A stretch of 64,000 nucleotides of DNA. Origin: an uncultured Clostridium sp. Lineage in GTDB: Bacteria; Bacillota; Clostridia; TANB77; CAG-508. The notes under the pieces are model-generated. The model was not told where the DNA came from. It searched no databases and was given only the letters and a program-made list of their open reading frames with translations. The stretch is from the NCBI GenBank assembly GCA_900553695.1, contig USEM01000005.1:1-64000 (forward strand), read 5' to 3'. Below, one piece after another: positions 55,073 through 62,942 of the stretch. Numbering within the stretch: the first letter of the stretch is position 1; every line of letters starts with the position of its first letter. The translations under genes were made by a program, and so were the position numbers.

Positions 55073-57724
55073 ATGTGCAATCATAATCTAGAAGGAAAAT
55101 ACGAACCAAATGAATTTGAAGAGAGAATATACAAAAACTGGGAAGAAAAAGGATATTTCAAACCAAGTGGAGATAAATCAAAAGGTAATTACTGCATAAT
55201 GATGCCACCACCAAATGTTACAGGAAAATTACATATGGGACATGCACTAGATGGAACACTACAAGACATACTAATTAGATATAAAAGAATGCAAGGATAT
55301 AATACTTTATGGGTTCCAGGAACAGACCATGCAGCAATAGCAACAGAAGCTAAAATAGTAGAAAAGCTAAAAAAAGAAGGAATAGATAAACACGATTTAG
55401 GAAGAGAAAAATTCCTAGATGAAGCATGGGCATGGACTAAAGAATATGGTGGAACAATTGTAAAACAACAAAAAAGACTTGGTTGCTCAGCAGATTGGTC
55501 TCGCTCAAGATTTACAATGGATGAAGGCTTATCAAAAGCAGTTCTTACAGTATTTAAAAGGTTATATGATAAAGGGCTAATTTATAAAGGAAAAAGAATG
55601 ATAAACTGGTGCCCAGAATGTAACACATCAATTTCAGATGCAGAAACAATTTACAAAGAAGAACCAACACACCTTTGGCATATAAGATACAAGGTAGTAG
55701 GAGAAGATAGATATTTAACTGTTGCAACAACAAGACCAGAAACAATGCTTGGAGATACAGGTGTTGCAGTACATCCAGATGATGAAAGATATAAAGATTT
55801 AATAGGTAAAAAATGTATATTACCAATAATGAACAAAGAAATTCCAATAATAGCTGATGAATTTGTTGAAAGGGAATTTGGAACAGGTTGTGTAAAGCTA
55901 ACACCAGCACATGATCCAAATGACTATCAAGCAGGCTTAACACATGGTTTAGATATAATAGAGGTATTTGACGAAAACTTCAAAATGAATGATTTAGTTC
56001 CAGAATACAAAGGACTAGACATGTATGAAGCAAGAAAAAGGATTGTAGAAAAGCTAGAAGAAATTGGAGCACTAGTTAAAATAGAAGACTACACACATAA
56101 TGTTGCAAAACATGATAGATGTGGTAAGACTGTAGAACCAAAAGTTTCAGACCAATGGTTTGTTGCAATGAAAGAATTAGCAAAACCTGCAATAGAAGCA
56201 GTAAAAACAGGAAAAACAAGATTTGTACCAGATAAATTTGAAAAAACATATTTTAACTGGCTAGAAAATATACAAGATTGGTGTATATCACGTCAAATTT
56301 GGTGGGGACACCAAATACCAGCATACTATTGCAAGGATTGTGGAGAAATAAATGTTGAAATAGAAAAACCAGAAAAATGTTCAAAATGTGGAAGTACTAA
56401 TCTAGTTCAAGACGAAGACACACTAGATACATGGTTTAGCTCTGCACTATGGCCATTCTCAACACTTGGCTGGCCAGAAGAAACAGAAGACCTAAAAACA
56501 TTCTTCCCAACAAATACATTAGTAACAGGTTACGACATAATATTTTTCTGGGTAGTAAGAATGATGTTCTCTTCACTAGAACAAATGGGAGAGGTTCCAT
56601 TTAAAGACGTATTTATTCATGGAATAGTTAGAGATAGCCAAGGAAGAAAAATGTCTAAGAGCTTAGGAAATGGAATAGACCCATTAGATATTATAGAAAA
56701 ATATGGAACAGATAGTTTAAGATATTCATTAGTATCTGGAACATCAGCTGGAAACGACATGAGATTTATGCCAGAAAAATTAGAAGCAGCAGGAAACTTT
56801 GGAAACAAAATTTGGAATGCAGCAAAATTTGTACTTATGAATTTAAGTGACGTAGATGAAGAATTCCTAAAAGAAGATATAAAGAATATAAATCTTCAAA
56901 TTGAAGATAAATGGATAATTTCAAAACTAAACACATTAGCAAAAGAAATTGCTGTAAACATGGATAACTATGACTTAGGTGTTGCAATAGATAAAATTTA
57001 CACATTTATCTGGAACGAATTCTGCGACTGGTACATAGAAATTGTGAAAACAAGATTATACGATAAAGAAAACCAAACAAGAAAAACAGCACAATATGTG
57101 TTAAATAAAGTTTTAGGAGATGCATTAAAGCTACTACATCCATTTATGCCATTTGTTACAGAAGAAATATATAGCAAATTATACAATGAAGATGCAAGCA
57201 TAATGATAGCTAAATACCCTGAATATAGTCCAGATTTAGACTTCAAAAATGAAGAAGCTCAAATAGAGGAATTAAAAGAGGTAATTACAGGCATAAGAAA
57301 TGTTAGAACAAAAATGAATGTACATCCATCAAGAAAATCAAAACTAATATTTATAGCAAAACCAGAATATCAAGAGGTAATAAAAAATTCAGAAGGTTTT
57401 ATAAAAAAACTAGGATTTAGTGAAGAAATAGAAGTAAAAACATCAAAAGAAAATATACCACAAAATGCAGTAAACGTTGTAACTAAAGAGCTAGAAGTAT
57501 TTATGCCATTTGAAGATTTGGTAAATATAGAGGAAGAAAAACAAAGACTAGAAAAAGAGAAAGAAAAGATATTAGTCGAGAAAGAAAAAACAGATAGAAT
57601 GCTTGGAAACCCAGGCTTTTTGGCAAAAGCACCAGAAGCAAAAGTTTTAGAAGAAAAAGAAAAACTTGCAAAATTTAATGAAATGCTAGAAACAATTGAG
57701 CAAAGAATAAACAATTTAAAATAA
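55073..57724 (+). CDS. valS: valyl-tRNA synthetase
   Basis: An 883-residue class I synthetase. HIGH motif: PPPNVTGKLHMGHALDG (about residues 42-58). The CP1 editing domain shows TTRPETMLGDTGVAVHPDDERY. Zinc-type cysteines appear in CKDCGEINVEIEKPEKCSKCG. KMSKS motif: RKMSKSLGNGIDPLDII (about 524-540). The C-terminal coiled-coil arm (residues about 815-883, Lys/Glu-rich) is present. Length is standard. It charges tRNA-Val and edits Thr-tRNA-Val. No T-box leader is visible in the short gap after sigA. AGAGAGG precedes the ATG. Confidence 0.97.
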   Translation: MCNHNLEGKYEPNEFEERIYKNWEEKGYFKPSGDKSKGNYCIMMPPPNVTGKLHMGHALDGTLQDILIRYKRMQGYNTLWVPGTDHAAIATEAKIVEKLKKEGIDKHDLGREKFLDEAWAWTKEYGGTIVKQQKRLGCSADWSRSRFTMDEGLSKAVLTVFKRLYDKGLIYKGKRMINWCPECNTSISDAETIYKEEPTHLWHIRYKVVGEDRYLTVATTRPETMLGDTGVAVHPDDERYKDLIGKKCILPIMNKEIPIIADEFVEREFGTGCVKLTPAHDPNDYQAGLTHGLDIIEVFDENFKMNDLVPEYKGLDMYEARKRIVEKLEEIGALVKIEDYTHNVAKHDRCGKTVEPKVSDQWFVAMKELAKPAIEAVKTGKTRFVPDKFEKTYFNWLENIQDWCISRQIWWGHQIPAYYCKDCGEINVEIEKPEKCSKCGSTNLVQDEDTLDTWFSSALWPFSTLGWPEETEDLKTFFPTNTLVTGYDIIFFWVVRMMFSSLEQMGEVPFKDVFIHGIVRDSQGRKMSKSLGNGIDPLDIIEKYGTDSLRYSLVSGTSAGNDMRFMPEKLEAAGNFGNKIWNAAKFVLMNLSDVDEEFLKEDIKNINLQIEDKWIISKLNTLAKEIAVNMDNYDLGVAIDKIYTFIWNEFCDWYIEIVKTRLYDKENQTRKTAQYVLNKVLGDALKLLHPFMPFVTEEIYSKLYNEDASIMIAKYPEYSPDLDFKNEEAQIEELKEVITGIRNVRTKMNVHPSRKSKLIFIAKPEYQEVIKNSEGFIKKLGFSEEIEVKTSKENIPQNAVNVVTKELEVFMPFEDLVNIEEEKQRLEKEKEKILVEKEKTDRMLGNPGFLAKAPEAKVLEEKEKLAKFNEMLETIEQRINNLK

Positions 57725-57757
57725 AAAAATAAGGGAGAAATAAACTCCCTTATTTTT
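57725..57757. terminator. bidirectional terminator between valS and the 57762 gene
   Basis: A 13-base stem (AAAAATAAGGGAG/CTCCCTTATTTTT) lies between convergent genes and has A/T runs on both sides. Confidence 0.87.
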
Positions 57758-57761
57758 GGCT

Positions 57762-58019
57762 TCAGCACAGCTCCGAAAGCATCTTACGACCTTCCTCGAG
57801 CATTTTCTTCTGGAAAGCCTTGGATTCTTCGTCGTGTTCATCGAGACTCAGAACATTGAATTCCTTGTTGGCTCTTGCGAGCCTTCCAGCTTTGGTCAGA
57901 TAGAAAAAATAGGAACCAAAGTCTTTTTCGCCAGGAAGAAATACTTCGAAGAAGTAAAGATCATTTCCTGTGCTCTCATCTTTTACGATGCCGCGAAACT
58001 TAGTGGTGAACTCTGCCAT
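57762..58019 (-). CDS. small soluble protein of unknown function with unusual codon use (copy A)
   Basis: An 85-residue protein starting MAEFTTKFRGIVKDE and ending MLSELC. It is not in a family I recognise. It is related to the 58171 gene: both share the pattern F-x-G-x-VKDE, F-x-V, then a FF(Y/A)L-x-x-x-G-x-L and (K)-(E/D)-F-x-x-L-x-x-D series. Codons are rich in G/C (CGC, GGC, CTT, GAG, AAG), far from the A/T-ending codons of all neighbours, so recent transfer is likely. GGGAGGG precedes the chosen ATG; an upstream ATG (58067) has no binding site. It has its own promoter and a bidirectional terminator. Confidence 0.75.
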   Translation of the reverse strand: MAEFTTKFRGIVKDESTGNDLYFFEVFLPGEKDFGSYFFYLTKAGRLARANKEFNVLSLDEHDEESKAFQKKMLEEGRKMLSELC

Positions 58020-58101
58020 AATGTTTCCCTCCCAAATTTTTGTTGATGTAAGTTGTATGTAAGCCAAGCCAAAGAGGAATGGTCAACATAATTATAAAAC
58101 T

Positions 58102-58130
58102 ATTATAACACAGATTGATTAAATATTCAA
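58102..58130 (-). promoter_or_regulatory. SigA-type promoter of the 57762 gene
   Basis: On the minus strand, TTGAAT and a perfect TATAAT are 17 bases apart, about 80 bases before the ATG. Confidence 0.78.
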
Positions 58131-58141
58131 ATATAGCATAA

Positions 58142-58168
58142 AAAGAAAGGGGAAAAACCCCTTTCTTT
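58142..58168 (-). terminator. intrinsic terminator of the 58171 gene
   Basis: AAAGAAAGGGG pairs with CCCCTTTCTTT around a five-base loop; on the minus strand a T tract follows. Confidence 0.85.
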
Positions 58169-58170
58169 CC

Positions 58171-58401
58171 TTAATCAACGGGAATTTTGCTCATTGCGTT
58201 GAGCACGATGTCTTCCTTCAGGTCCTTGTCCAGGTTCTGGAAGTCCTTGCTTCCCATAACCAGGTGACCCTTCGGGCTGAGTGCAAAGAAGAAATCAGAG
58301 CAACTGCGCTTTTCGATTTCAACCTTGAACATGTGGCGAGGGCGACCGATTTCATCCTTGACCTGACCTTTGTAACTTACGCAAAAAAGTCCGTTCTTCA
58401 T
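58171..58401 (-). CDS. small soluble protein of unknown function with unusual codon use (copy B)
   Basis: A 76-residue protein starting MKNGLFCVSYKGQVKDE and ending SKIPVD. Paralogue of the 57762 gene (shared VKDE, FFxL, G-x-L and KxF-x-x-L pattern). The ATG stands behind GGAGG. Codon use is G/C-rich like copy A (CGC, CTG, AAG, TTC) and unlike neighbours. It has its own promoter and terminator. The leaders of both copies share segments (see findings), so gene plus leader seems to have been duplicated as a unit. Function unknown; no membrane segment or signal peptide. Confidence 0.75.
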   Translation of the reverse strand: MKNGLFCVSYKGQVKDEIGRPRHMFKVEIEKRSCSDFFFALSPKGHLVMGSKDFQNLDKDLKEDIVLNAMSKIPVD

Positions 58402-58485
58402 AATAGTAATCCTCCAAAAAATTATTTTTTTGTTGTATTTCCCAAGATGTATGTGCTAAAGAGGAAATCAACATTTGATATAGTA

Positions 58486-58514
58486 ATTATACCATATTTA
58501 TGTAAAATATGCAA
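58486..58514 (-). promoter_or_regulatory. SigA-type promoter of the 58171 gene
   Basis: On the minus strand, TTGCAT and a perfect TATAAT are 17 bases apart, about 85 bases before the ATG. Confidence 0.8.
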
Positions 58515-58605
58515 GGAAGCCTCAAAACAAAGGAATTCAATTTTGAAATGTATAAAGAGAGTGATGTCATTCGGACATTAAATTTTTGAATTTTGTATTT
58601 TATAA

Positions 58606-58634
58606 TTGTGTTTACAAAACCAATATGGTATAAT
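58606..58634 (+). promoter_or_regulatory. SigA-type promoter of the Spo0A-like gene
   Basis: TTGTGT and a perfect TATAAT are 17 bases apart, 55 bases ahead of the TTG start. Confidence 0.7.
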
Positions 58635-58689
58635 TTTATAAAAGATAAAATTAGTAGAACTAATAAACTGATTAAGGAGAGTAAGAAAA

Positions 58690-59253
58690 TTGGTAGATAT
58701 TTTAATTGCTGATGACAATATATATTATGCAGCACAATTAATGAATTATATAAATAAAACAAGTACTATTCAGGAAATTATAAGCAGAATAGAGGAATTG
58801 ATTATAAATAAGACTAAAAAAGAACAAGAAAAAAGAATAAAAAATAAAATAACAAATGAGTTGCTCTATTTAGGCTATAACATTTCTCATAAAGGCACAA
58901 GTTATTTGTTTCAGGTTATTAGATATATAAAACTCAACCCAAAATATGAAGTAGATAATTTAAGCAAAAATGTTTATCCGATTATTGCAAAATATTATAA
59001 TGAAAAAGTGCACAATATAAAGTGCTATATACAAAGAGAAACAGCCGAAATGTATGCAAATTGTGATATTGATAAGTTAAAGAGATATTTTAAATATACA
59101 GAAGATTACAAACCTAATGTTAAAGAAGTGATATATATAGTAGAAACAAAATTTTATTATGATATAAAATCTAACAAGAAATATATAGTGATTATGGTTA
59201 TTAACCAATATAAAGATGCAAAGTCTATTGAGGAAGTTAAATATGAACTTTAA
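58690..59253 (+). CDS. Spo0A-like DNA-binding protein with a truncated receiver
   Basis: A 187-residue protein. The N-terminus MVDILIADDNIYYAAQLMNYI looks like the first strand and helix of a response-regulator receiver, but the rest of that domain, including the phospho-Asp, is missing. From about residue 55 the Spo0A C-terminal domain follows: ITNELLYLGYNISHKGTSYLF, KNVYPIIAKYYNEKVHNIKCYI and NCDIDKLKRYFKYT, matching ITxxLxxLG-x-x-x-H-x-KG, K-x-x-YPxIAK and the ID-x-x-x-x-x-F end. It probably binds 0A-box-like DNA without phosphorylation control, or interferes with Spo0A. The TTG start follows AAGGAG by 9 bases. Confidence 0.82.
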   Translation: MVDILIADDNIYYAAQLMNYINKTSTIQEIISRIEELIINKTKKEQEKRIKNKITNELLYLGYNISHKGTSYLFQVIRYIKLNPKYEVDNLSKNVYPIIAKYYNEKVHNIKCYIQRETAEMYANCDIDKLKRYFKYTEDYKPNVKEVIYIVETKFYYDIKSNKKYIVIMVINQYKDAKSIEEVKYEL

Positions 59254-59281
59254 AACTAACAGAAATCAGGGAGTGATTAAA

Positions 59282-59740
59282 TTGAAAAGAATTGGGGTAA
59301 TAATTCTTATTATAATTGCAAGTTTTTGTATAGCTGGGGTTATAAGCTTCAAAAAAATACCACAATCAAATTCAATTTTTGCAATTGAAAAAGGAAGCGA
59401 AAAACTAAGAAAAATAGTGGCTAAGGAAAACAGTGGTTTAGCTTATGATATTTATAGCTTTGGAATATCAAAAATATTTGTAAGAGTTAAAAATAATGAA
59501 AGAAGGGTTAGACTTGAAAATGCAATCATACAAGGTAAAATAACTATGGACGAAATTTTGAATGAAGCAGAAAAAGATGTGAAAAGTGGTAAAGCTATGT
59601 ATGATGTTTACCAAGATGGTGGAACTAGGATATATGTATATGAAGATTATACGATAATAAAAGCAAATAGATTAGATGGAAATAAAAATGTGTATATTGT
59701 ACCAAAAGATGTTTTTTGGGGAGATTTTCCAACGGAATAG
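59282..59740 (+). CDS. membrane-anchored or secreted protein of unknown function
   Basis: About 152 residues. The N-terminus MKRIGVIILIIIASFCIAGVISF is a membrane anchor or signal peptide. The remainder (EKGSEKLRKIVAKENSGLAYDIYSFG, GKAMYDVYQDGGTRIYVYEDYTIIKANRL) is an alpha/beta extracellular part I do not recognise. The TTG start is chosen behind CAGGGAG; an in-frame ATG at 59243 lies before the preceding stop and lacks a good binding site. It follows the Spo0A-like gene closely and could be cotranscribed. A terminator follows at 59749. Confidence 0.6.
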   Translation: MKRIGVIILIIIASFCIAGVISFKKIPQSNSIFAIEKGSEKLRKIVAKENSGLAYDIYSFGISKIFVRVKNNERRVRLENAIIQGKITMDEILNEAEKDVKSGKAMYDVYQDGGTRIYVYEDYTIIKANRLDGNKNVYIVPKDVFWGDFPTE

Positions 59741-59748
59741 ATAAATGG

Positions 59749-59780
59749 CAGGGAGCTTCGACATTGAAACTCCCTGTTTT
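59749..59780 (+). terminator. intrinsic terminator before cotJC
   Basis: CAGGGAG pairs with CTCCCTG around a 14-base loop that has an inner TTC/GAA pairing, followed by TTTT. It may act on both strands, because cotJC converges from the other side. Confidence 0.75.
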
Positions 59781-59784
59781 GTGC

Positions 59785-60394
59785 TTATCTATTCATCATA
59801 CAATTATTATTATCACTCATATAAAACTTCTTTTCAGCAAGTTTTTCTTGAACATCACGTAATGCTTCACCAAATCTTTGGAAGTGAACAATTTCTCTTT
59901 CTCTTAAGAAACGAAGTGGGTCTAATACATCTGGGTCATCCCCAACCAAGTCTATTAACTTTTCATAGGTTGCACGAGCTTTTTGTTCAGCTGCAAGGTC
60001 TTCCTGTAAATTTGCAATAGGATCACCTTTGCAAGCAATATATGCAGCAGTAAATGGTGTTCCAGCAGCAGACTGTGGATATACGTCAACTCCATGGTCT
60101 GTATAATAAGGCCCTAAACCAGCTTTCTGAATTTCCTCTATACTTGCACCATCAGTTAATTGATGGACAATAGTTCCAACCATTTCCAAATGAGCTAATT
60201 CTTCTGTTCCAATATCATTTAAAACTGCTTTAGATTTTTGATCTGGCATACCAAATCTTTGAGATAAATATCGAAGAGAAGCAGCAAGTTCTCCATCTGG
60301 ACCTCCGGTATTGAGATATTATAACCTTTGCAAGTTTTGGATTTGGACATTTTATATTTATTGGGTATTGTAAAGTTTTATTATAAGTCCACAT
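59785..60394 (-). CDS. cotJC: spore coat protein CotJC (manganese catalase-like), +1 shift at CGG
   Basis: About 202 residues after one C is skipped. It begins MWTYNKTLQYPINIKCPNPK and continues IISQYGGPDGELAASLRYLSQRFGMPD, then GTEELAHLEMVGTIVHQLT (manganese-binding Glu/His), all typical of CotJC. The CGG at 60305-60307 splits the frame right at SQY-GGPDGELAA. The start overlaps the cotJB stop by one base. CotJC is a catalase-like enzyme in the outer layers of spores. Residues at the C-terminus (NNNCMMNR) are a short lineage-specific tail. Confidence 0.93.
60305..60307 (-). other. in-frame CGG frameshift site in cotJC
   Basis: The coding strand reads CAA-TAC-CGG-AGG. Dropping one C (base 60307) gives TAC-GGA-GGT-CCA-GAT and the conserved QYGGPDGEL of CotJC. 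Confidence 0.9.
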
Positions 60395-60759
60395 TAATAA
60401 TTCCCCCTTTCCCAAGGCCATGGGCTTTCTAGCCATCTCCACTTATTACATGGATAATTTATAGTTAAAGGTCCATAAACTTTTTGATATTTATCTTTGG
60501 CATCTTTTAATTGTTTTGCATAAGTGTTATGCAAGCATAAAGCTTTTCTATCTTCTGGGTGAGTATTCAAATACAAAGCAAGATCTTCTACTGCAAAATC
60601 TAATTCTCTAACTTTCATAATCATTTCTTCACGTTTGCAGTCTCTAGGATATTCCTTTTGCATAGGCAATTTCATAGTAGATAAAGTAGCTTCTTCAGTT
60701 TCTTCTTTATCACAATTACATTGATAATTACAATCTCTTGTATCATCTGAGTTTAACAT
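60394..60759 (-). CDS. cotJB: spore coat protein CotJB
   Basis: A 121-residue protein. The C-terminal 75 residues hold the CotJB domain: REEMIMKVRELDFAVEDLALYLNTHPEDRKAL and YQKVYGPLTINYPCNKWRWLESPWPWE. The N-terminal 45 residues are a Cys/Glu-rich extension not seen in short CotJB proteins. It overlaps cotJA by 7 bases and cotJC by one, so the three genes form one operon, presumably driven by a mother-cell sigma factor. Confidence 0.92.
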   Translation of the reverse strand: MLNSDDTRDCNYQCNCDKEETEEATLSTMKLPMQKEYPRDCKREEMIMKVRELDFAVEDLALYLNTHPEDRKALCLHNTYAKQLKDAKDKYQKVYGPLTINYPCNKWRWLESPWPWERGNY

Positions 60760-61115
60760 TTATTACATCCCTCCCCAATAGTATTTCTTCTTCTTAAATA
60801 TTCCATTTCAGCCATAGATTGACCTGGCATATATGGGCTAACAAGTTCAGGAAAAATAGTTCCCATTTTCAAACCAACACAAGGGATAAATGTTTTATCC
60901 ATAGTTTGAATAGGAACATAACTTTGACCTAGAACAGGGTTATCAGGGAAAGCATTAAAATCGTCGAAACCACAGTTACATTCGTCATATAGACCTAAAG
61001 TGTTTTCAACGTCAGAACAGCTTTCTTCATAGCAATCTTCATACTCAGGAGATATAGCCATATTATTGTTACTCAAATTAGTGCTACAATCACAATTACA
61101 GCATCTTCTATACAT
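60753..61115 (-). CDS. cotJA: spore coat protein CotJA
   Basis: A 120-residue protein. The C-terminal CotJA domain is clear: LGQSYVPIQTMDKTFIPCVGLKMGTIFPELVSPYMPGQSMAE. The N-terminus has a Cys-rich stretch (MYRRCCNCDCS) and an acidic part, longer than in the minimal protein. First gene of cotJA-cotJB-cotJC; GGAGG precedes the ATG. The Cys richness would suit cross-linking in the spore coat. Confidence 0.92.
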   Translation of the reverse strand: MYRRCCNCDCSTNLSNNNMAISPEYEDCYEESCSDVENTLGLYDECNCGFDDFNAFPDNPVLGQSYVPIQTMDKTFIPCVGLKMGTIFPELVSPYMPGQSMAEMEYLRRRNTIGEGCNKC

Positions 61116-61208
61116 TCAAATTTCCTCCTTTTAATAATTTATAATACATAATATGCTAAAACTGTACAAAAAGTTAAATTGAAAAATTCAGCTTTTCATC
61201 TCAAAGTA

Positions 61209-61237
61209 TTGATTTTTCTTGCTAAATTGATTATAAT
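61209..61237 (+). promoter_or_regulatory. SigA-type promoter of metG
   Basis: TTGATT and a perfect TATAAT are spaced by 17 bases. The start codon is 43 bases downstream; the leader is too short for a T-box or SAM riboswitch. Confidence 0.85.
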
Positions 61238-61280
61238 AGAAAGGTAGGAAAAATTTTCAAGAAGAAGAGAGGATGATAGT

Positions 61281-62888
61281 ATGAATAGAGATATACTAAT
61301 AGGTGGTGCATGGCCATATGCCAATTATTATATGCACATAGGGCACTTAGCTGCATTATTACCAGGTGATGTGCTTGCAAGATATTTTAGAGGAAATGGC
61401 GATAATGTCATGTACGTTTCTGGAACAGATTCACACGGCACACCAATAACACAAAGAGCTGTGCAAGAAAATACTACTCCTGAAGAAATTGCAAAAAGAT
61501 ATCATGAAGCATTTGTTAAAAGCTTTACATCAATGGGTTTTGAATATGATTTATATACAGCAACTTTTGCAGAAGAACATAAAAAAATAGTACAAGAGTA
61601 CTTCTTAAAATTAATTGATAATGGCTATATATATGAAAAAACAATAAAACAAGATTACTGTGAGCATTGTGGCAAATTCCTATCAGACAGAGAAATAGTT
61701 GGAACTTGCCCAAAATGTGGAGGGAAAGCATCAGGAGAGCAATGTGATGATTGTTTAACAACTTTAAATGCAGATGAAGTTGAGGATAAGCATTGTAAAG
61801 CATGTGGAAATGAAACAGCTTTAAAAGACAACAAACACTTATACTTTAAACTATCAGCTTTCCAAAAACAAATAGAAGATTTAATACAAGCAAGTGAAAA
61901 CACATGGAGAAAACAAGCAGTAGGAGAATCTAGAAAGTTCTTGCATAATGGTTTAATAGATAGAGCAGCAACAAGACAACTAGAATGGGGAATAGAAGTA
62001 CCAGTAAAAGGCTATGAAGATAAAAGAATTTATGTATGGATAGAAGCGGTTTTAGGATATTTAACAACAGCAAAAAGAGTAGCAGACTCAAGAGGAATAG
62101 ACTTTGAAAAATTCATGAGTAAGGATAACCCAAATCTTTCAACATACTATATTCATGGAAAAGATAACATACCATTCCACACAATTATATATCCAGCATT
62201 AATACTTGGTATAGGCAATGGTTACCAACTACCTAAGTATATAGTTTCAAGTGGATATGTAAATATGAATGATACAAAAATGTCAAAGAGCAAAGGAAAC
62301 TTAATTACAGTAGATGAATTAGTAGAAAAATTTGATGTTGATAGTATTAGATATTTTATGATAGCAAATGGGCCAGAAAAGAAAGACACAAATTTTACAG
62401 AAGAATTATATGTACAAGCACACAACAAATTCCTAGTTGGAATGCTTGGAAACTTTGTAAATAGAAACTTATCATTTATAAACAAAAAGTTTGATGGTAT
62501 AATTAAAGAAGCTACAATAGACCCAGAAATAGTTAAAATGACAGAAAACTTATATAAAAAGGTTGGCAACTTAATAGAACAAGCAGAACTAAAAGCAGCC
62601 ATAGATGAAATATTTGATTATATTGGATATGCAAATAAATATTATGATGAAAAAGAACCTTGGAAAAAGGCAAAAGAGGATATCGAAGAATTTAACAATA
62701 TAACATATACATGCACATATATTATAGCAAACATTTCAAACTTAATTGCTCCATTTATGCCAAACACATCAAAGAAAATTAAGAAAATGCTTAGCTTACC
62801 AGAATTCAAATGGGAACCAATAAACATTAAGGGTGATATTAAAGTAAACGAACTAGAACTATTATTTAACAGAATCGATTTAGAATAA
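61281..62888 (+). CDS. metG: methionyl-tRNA synthetase (short form, zinc-type)
   Basis: A 535-residue class I synthetase. HIGH motif: PYANYYMHIGHLAALLPGD. The connective domain has four CxxC pairs (CEHC, CPKC, CDDC, CKAC at about residues 125-175), the double zinc-knuckle form. KMSKS motif: NDTKMSKSKGNLITVDELV (about 330-348). An anticodon-binding helical domain follows. There is no C-terminal tRNA-binding (EMAP-like) extension. It charges initiator and elongator tRNA-Met. GAGAGGATG precedes the start. Confidence 0.95.
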   Translation: MNRDILIGGAWPYANYYMHIGHLAALLPGDVLARYFRGNGDNVMYVSGTDSHGTPITQRAVQENTTPEEIAKRYHEAFVKSFTSMGFEYDLYTATFAEEHKKIVQEYFLKLIDNGYIYEKTIKQDYCEHCGKFLSDREIVGTCPKCGGKASGEQCDDCLTTLNADEVEDKHCKACGNETALKDNKHLYFKLSAFQKQIEDLIQASENTWRKQAVGESRKFLHNGLIDRAATRQLEWGIEVPVKGYEDKRIYVWIEAVLGYLTTAKRVADSRGIDFEKFMSKDNPNLSTYYIHGKDNIPFHTIIYPALILGIGNGYQLPKYIVSSGYVNMNDTKMSKSKGNLITVDELVEKFDVDSIRYFMIANGPEKKDTNFTEELYVQAHNKFLVGMLGNFVNRNLSFINKKFDGIIKEATIDPEIVKMTENLYKKVGNLIEQAELKAAIDEIFDYIGYANKYYDEKEPWKKAKEDIEEFNNITYTCTYIIANISNLIAPFMPNTSKKIKKMLSLPEFKWEPINIKGDIKVNELELLFNRIDLE

Positions 62889-62895
62889 AAATCAG

Positions 62896-62930
62896 GAACG
62901 ACTAGAATTTCAAAGGTCGTTCCATTTTAA
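62896..62930 (+). terminator. intrinsic terminator after metG
   Basis: GGAACGAC pairs with GTCGTTCC around a 12-base loop, followed by ATTTT. Confidence 0.82.
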
Positions 62931-62942
62931 AAGGAAGTAAAA

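Noticed and set aside
57756..58581. Plus-strand frames across the two G/C-rich genes
   Set aside because: They lack ribosome binding sites, cross terminators and promoters of the minus-strand genes, and the two minus-strand products are clearly related to each other.
13386..60307. Classical programmed frameshifting with slippery site and stimulators (prfB or dnaX type)
   Set aside because: No common preceding codon, no stop codon at the shift site, no consistent upstream Shine-Dalgarno-like element or downstream hairpin.
2249..60394. Frame breaks as ordinary sequencing or assembly errors
   Set aside because: Random or homopolymer-type errors would fall in many contexts and in all three phases. 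Here all 21 insert a C directly before the GG of an in-frame glycine codon; none lies before TGG or AGG codons, across codon borders or in other motifs. A sequence-driven error could not know the frame. Raw reads are still needed to exclude deliberate alteration.
2249..60394. Eleven independent pseudogenes
   Set aside because: The genes have no other damage, include dnaG and sigF, and every break is cured by the same one-base skip to a conserved glycine.
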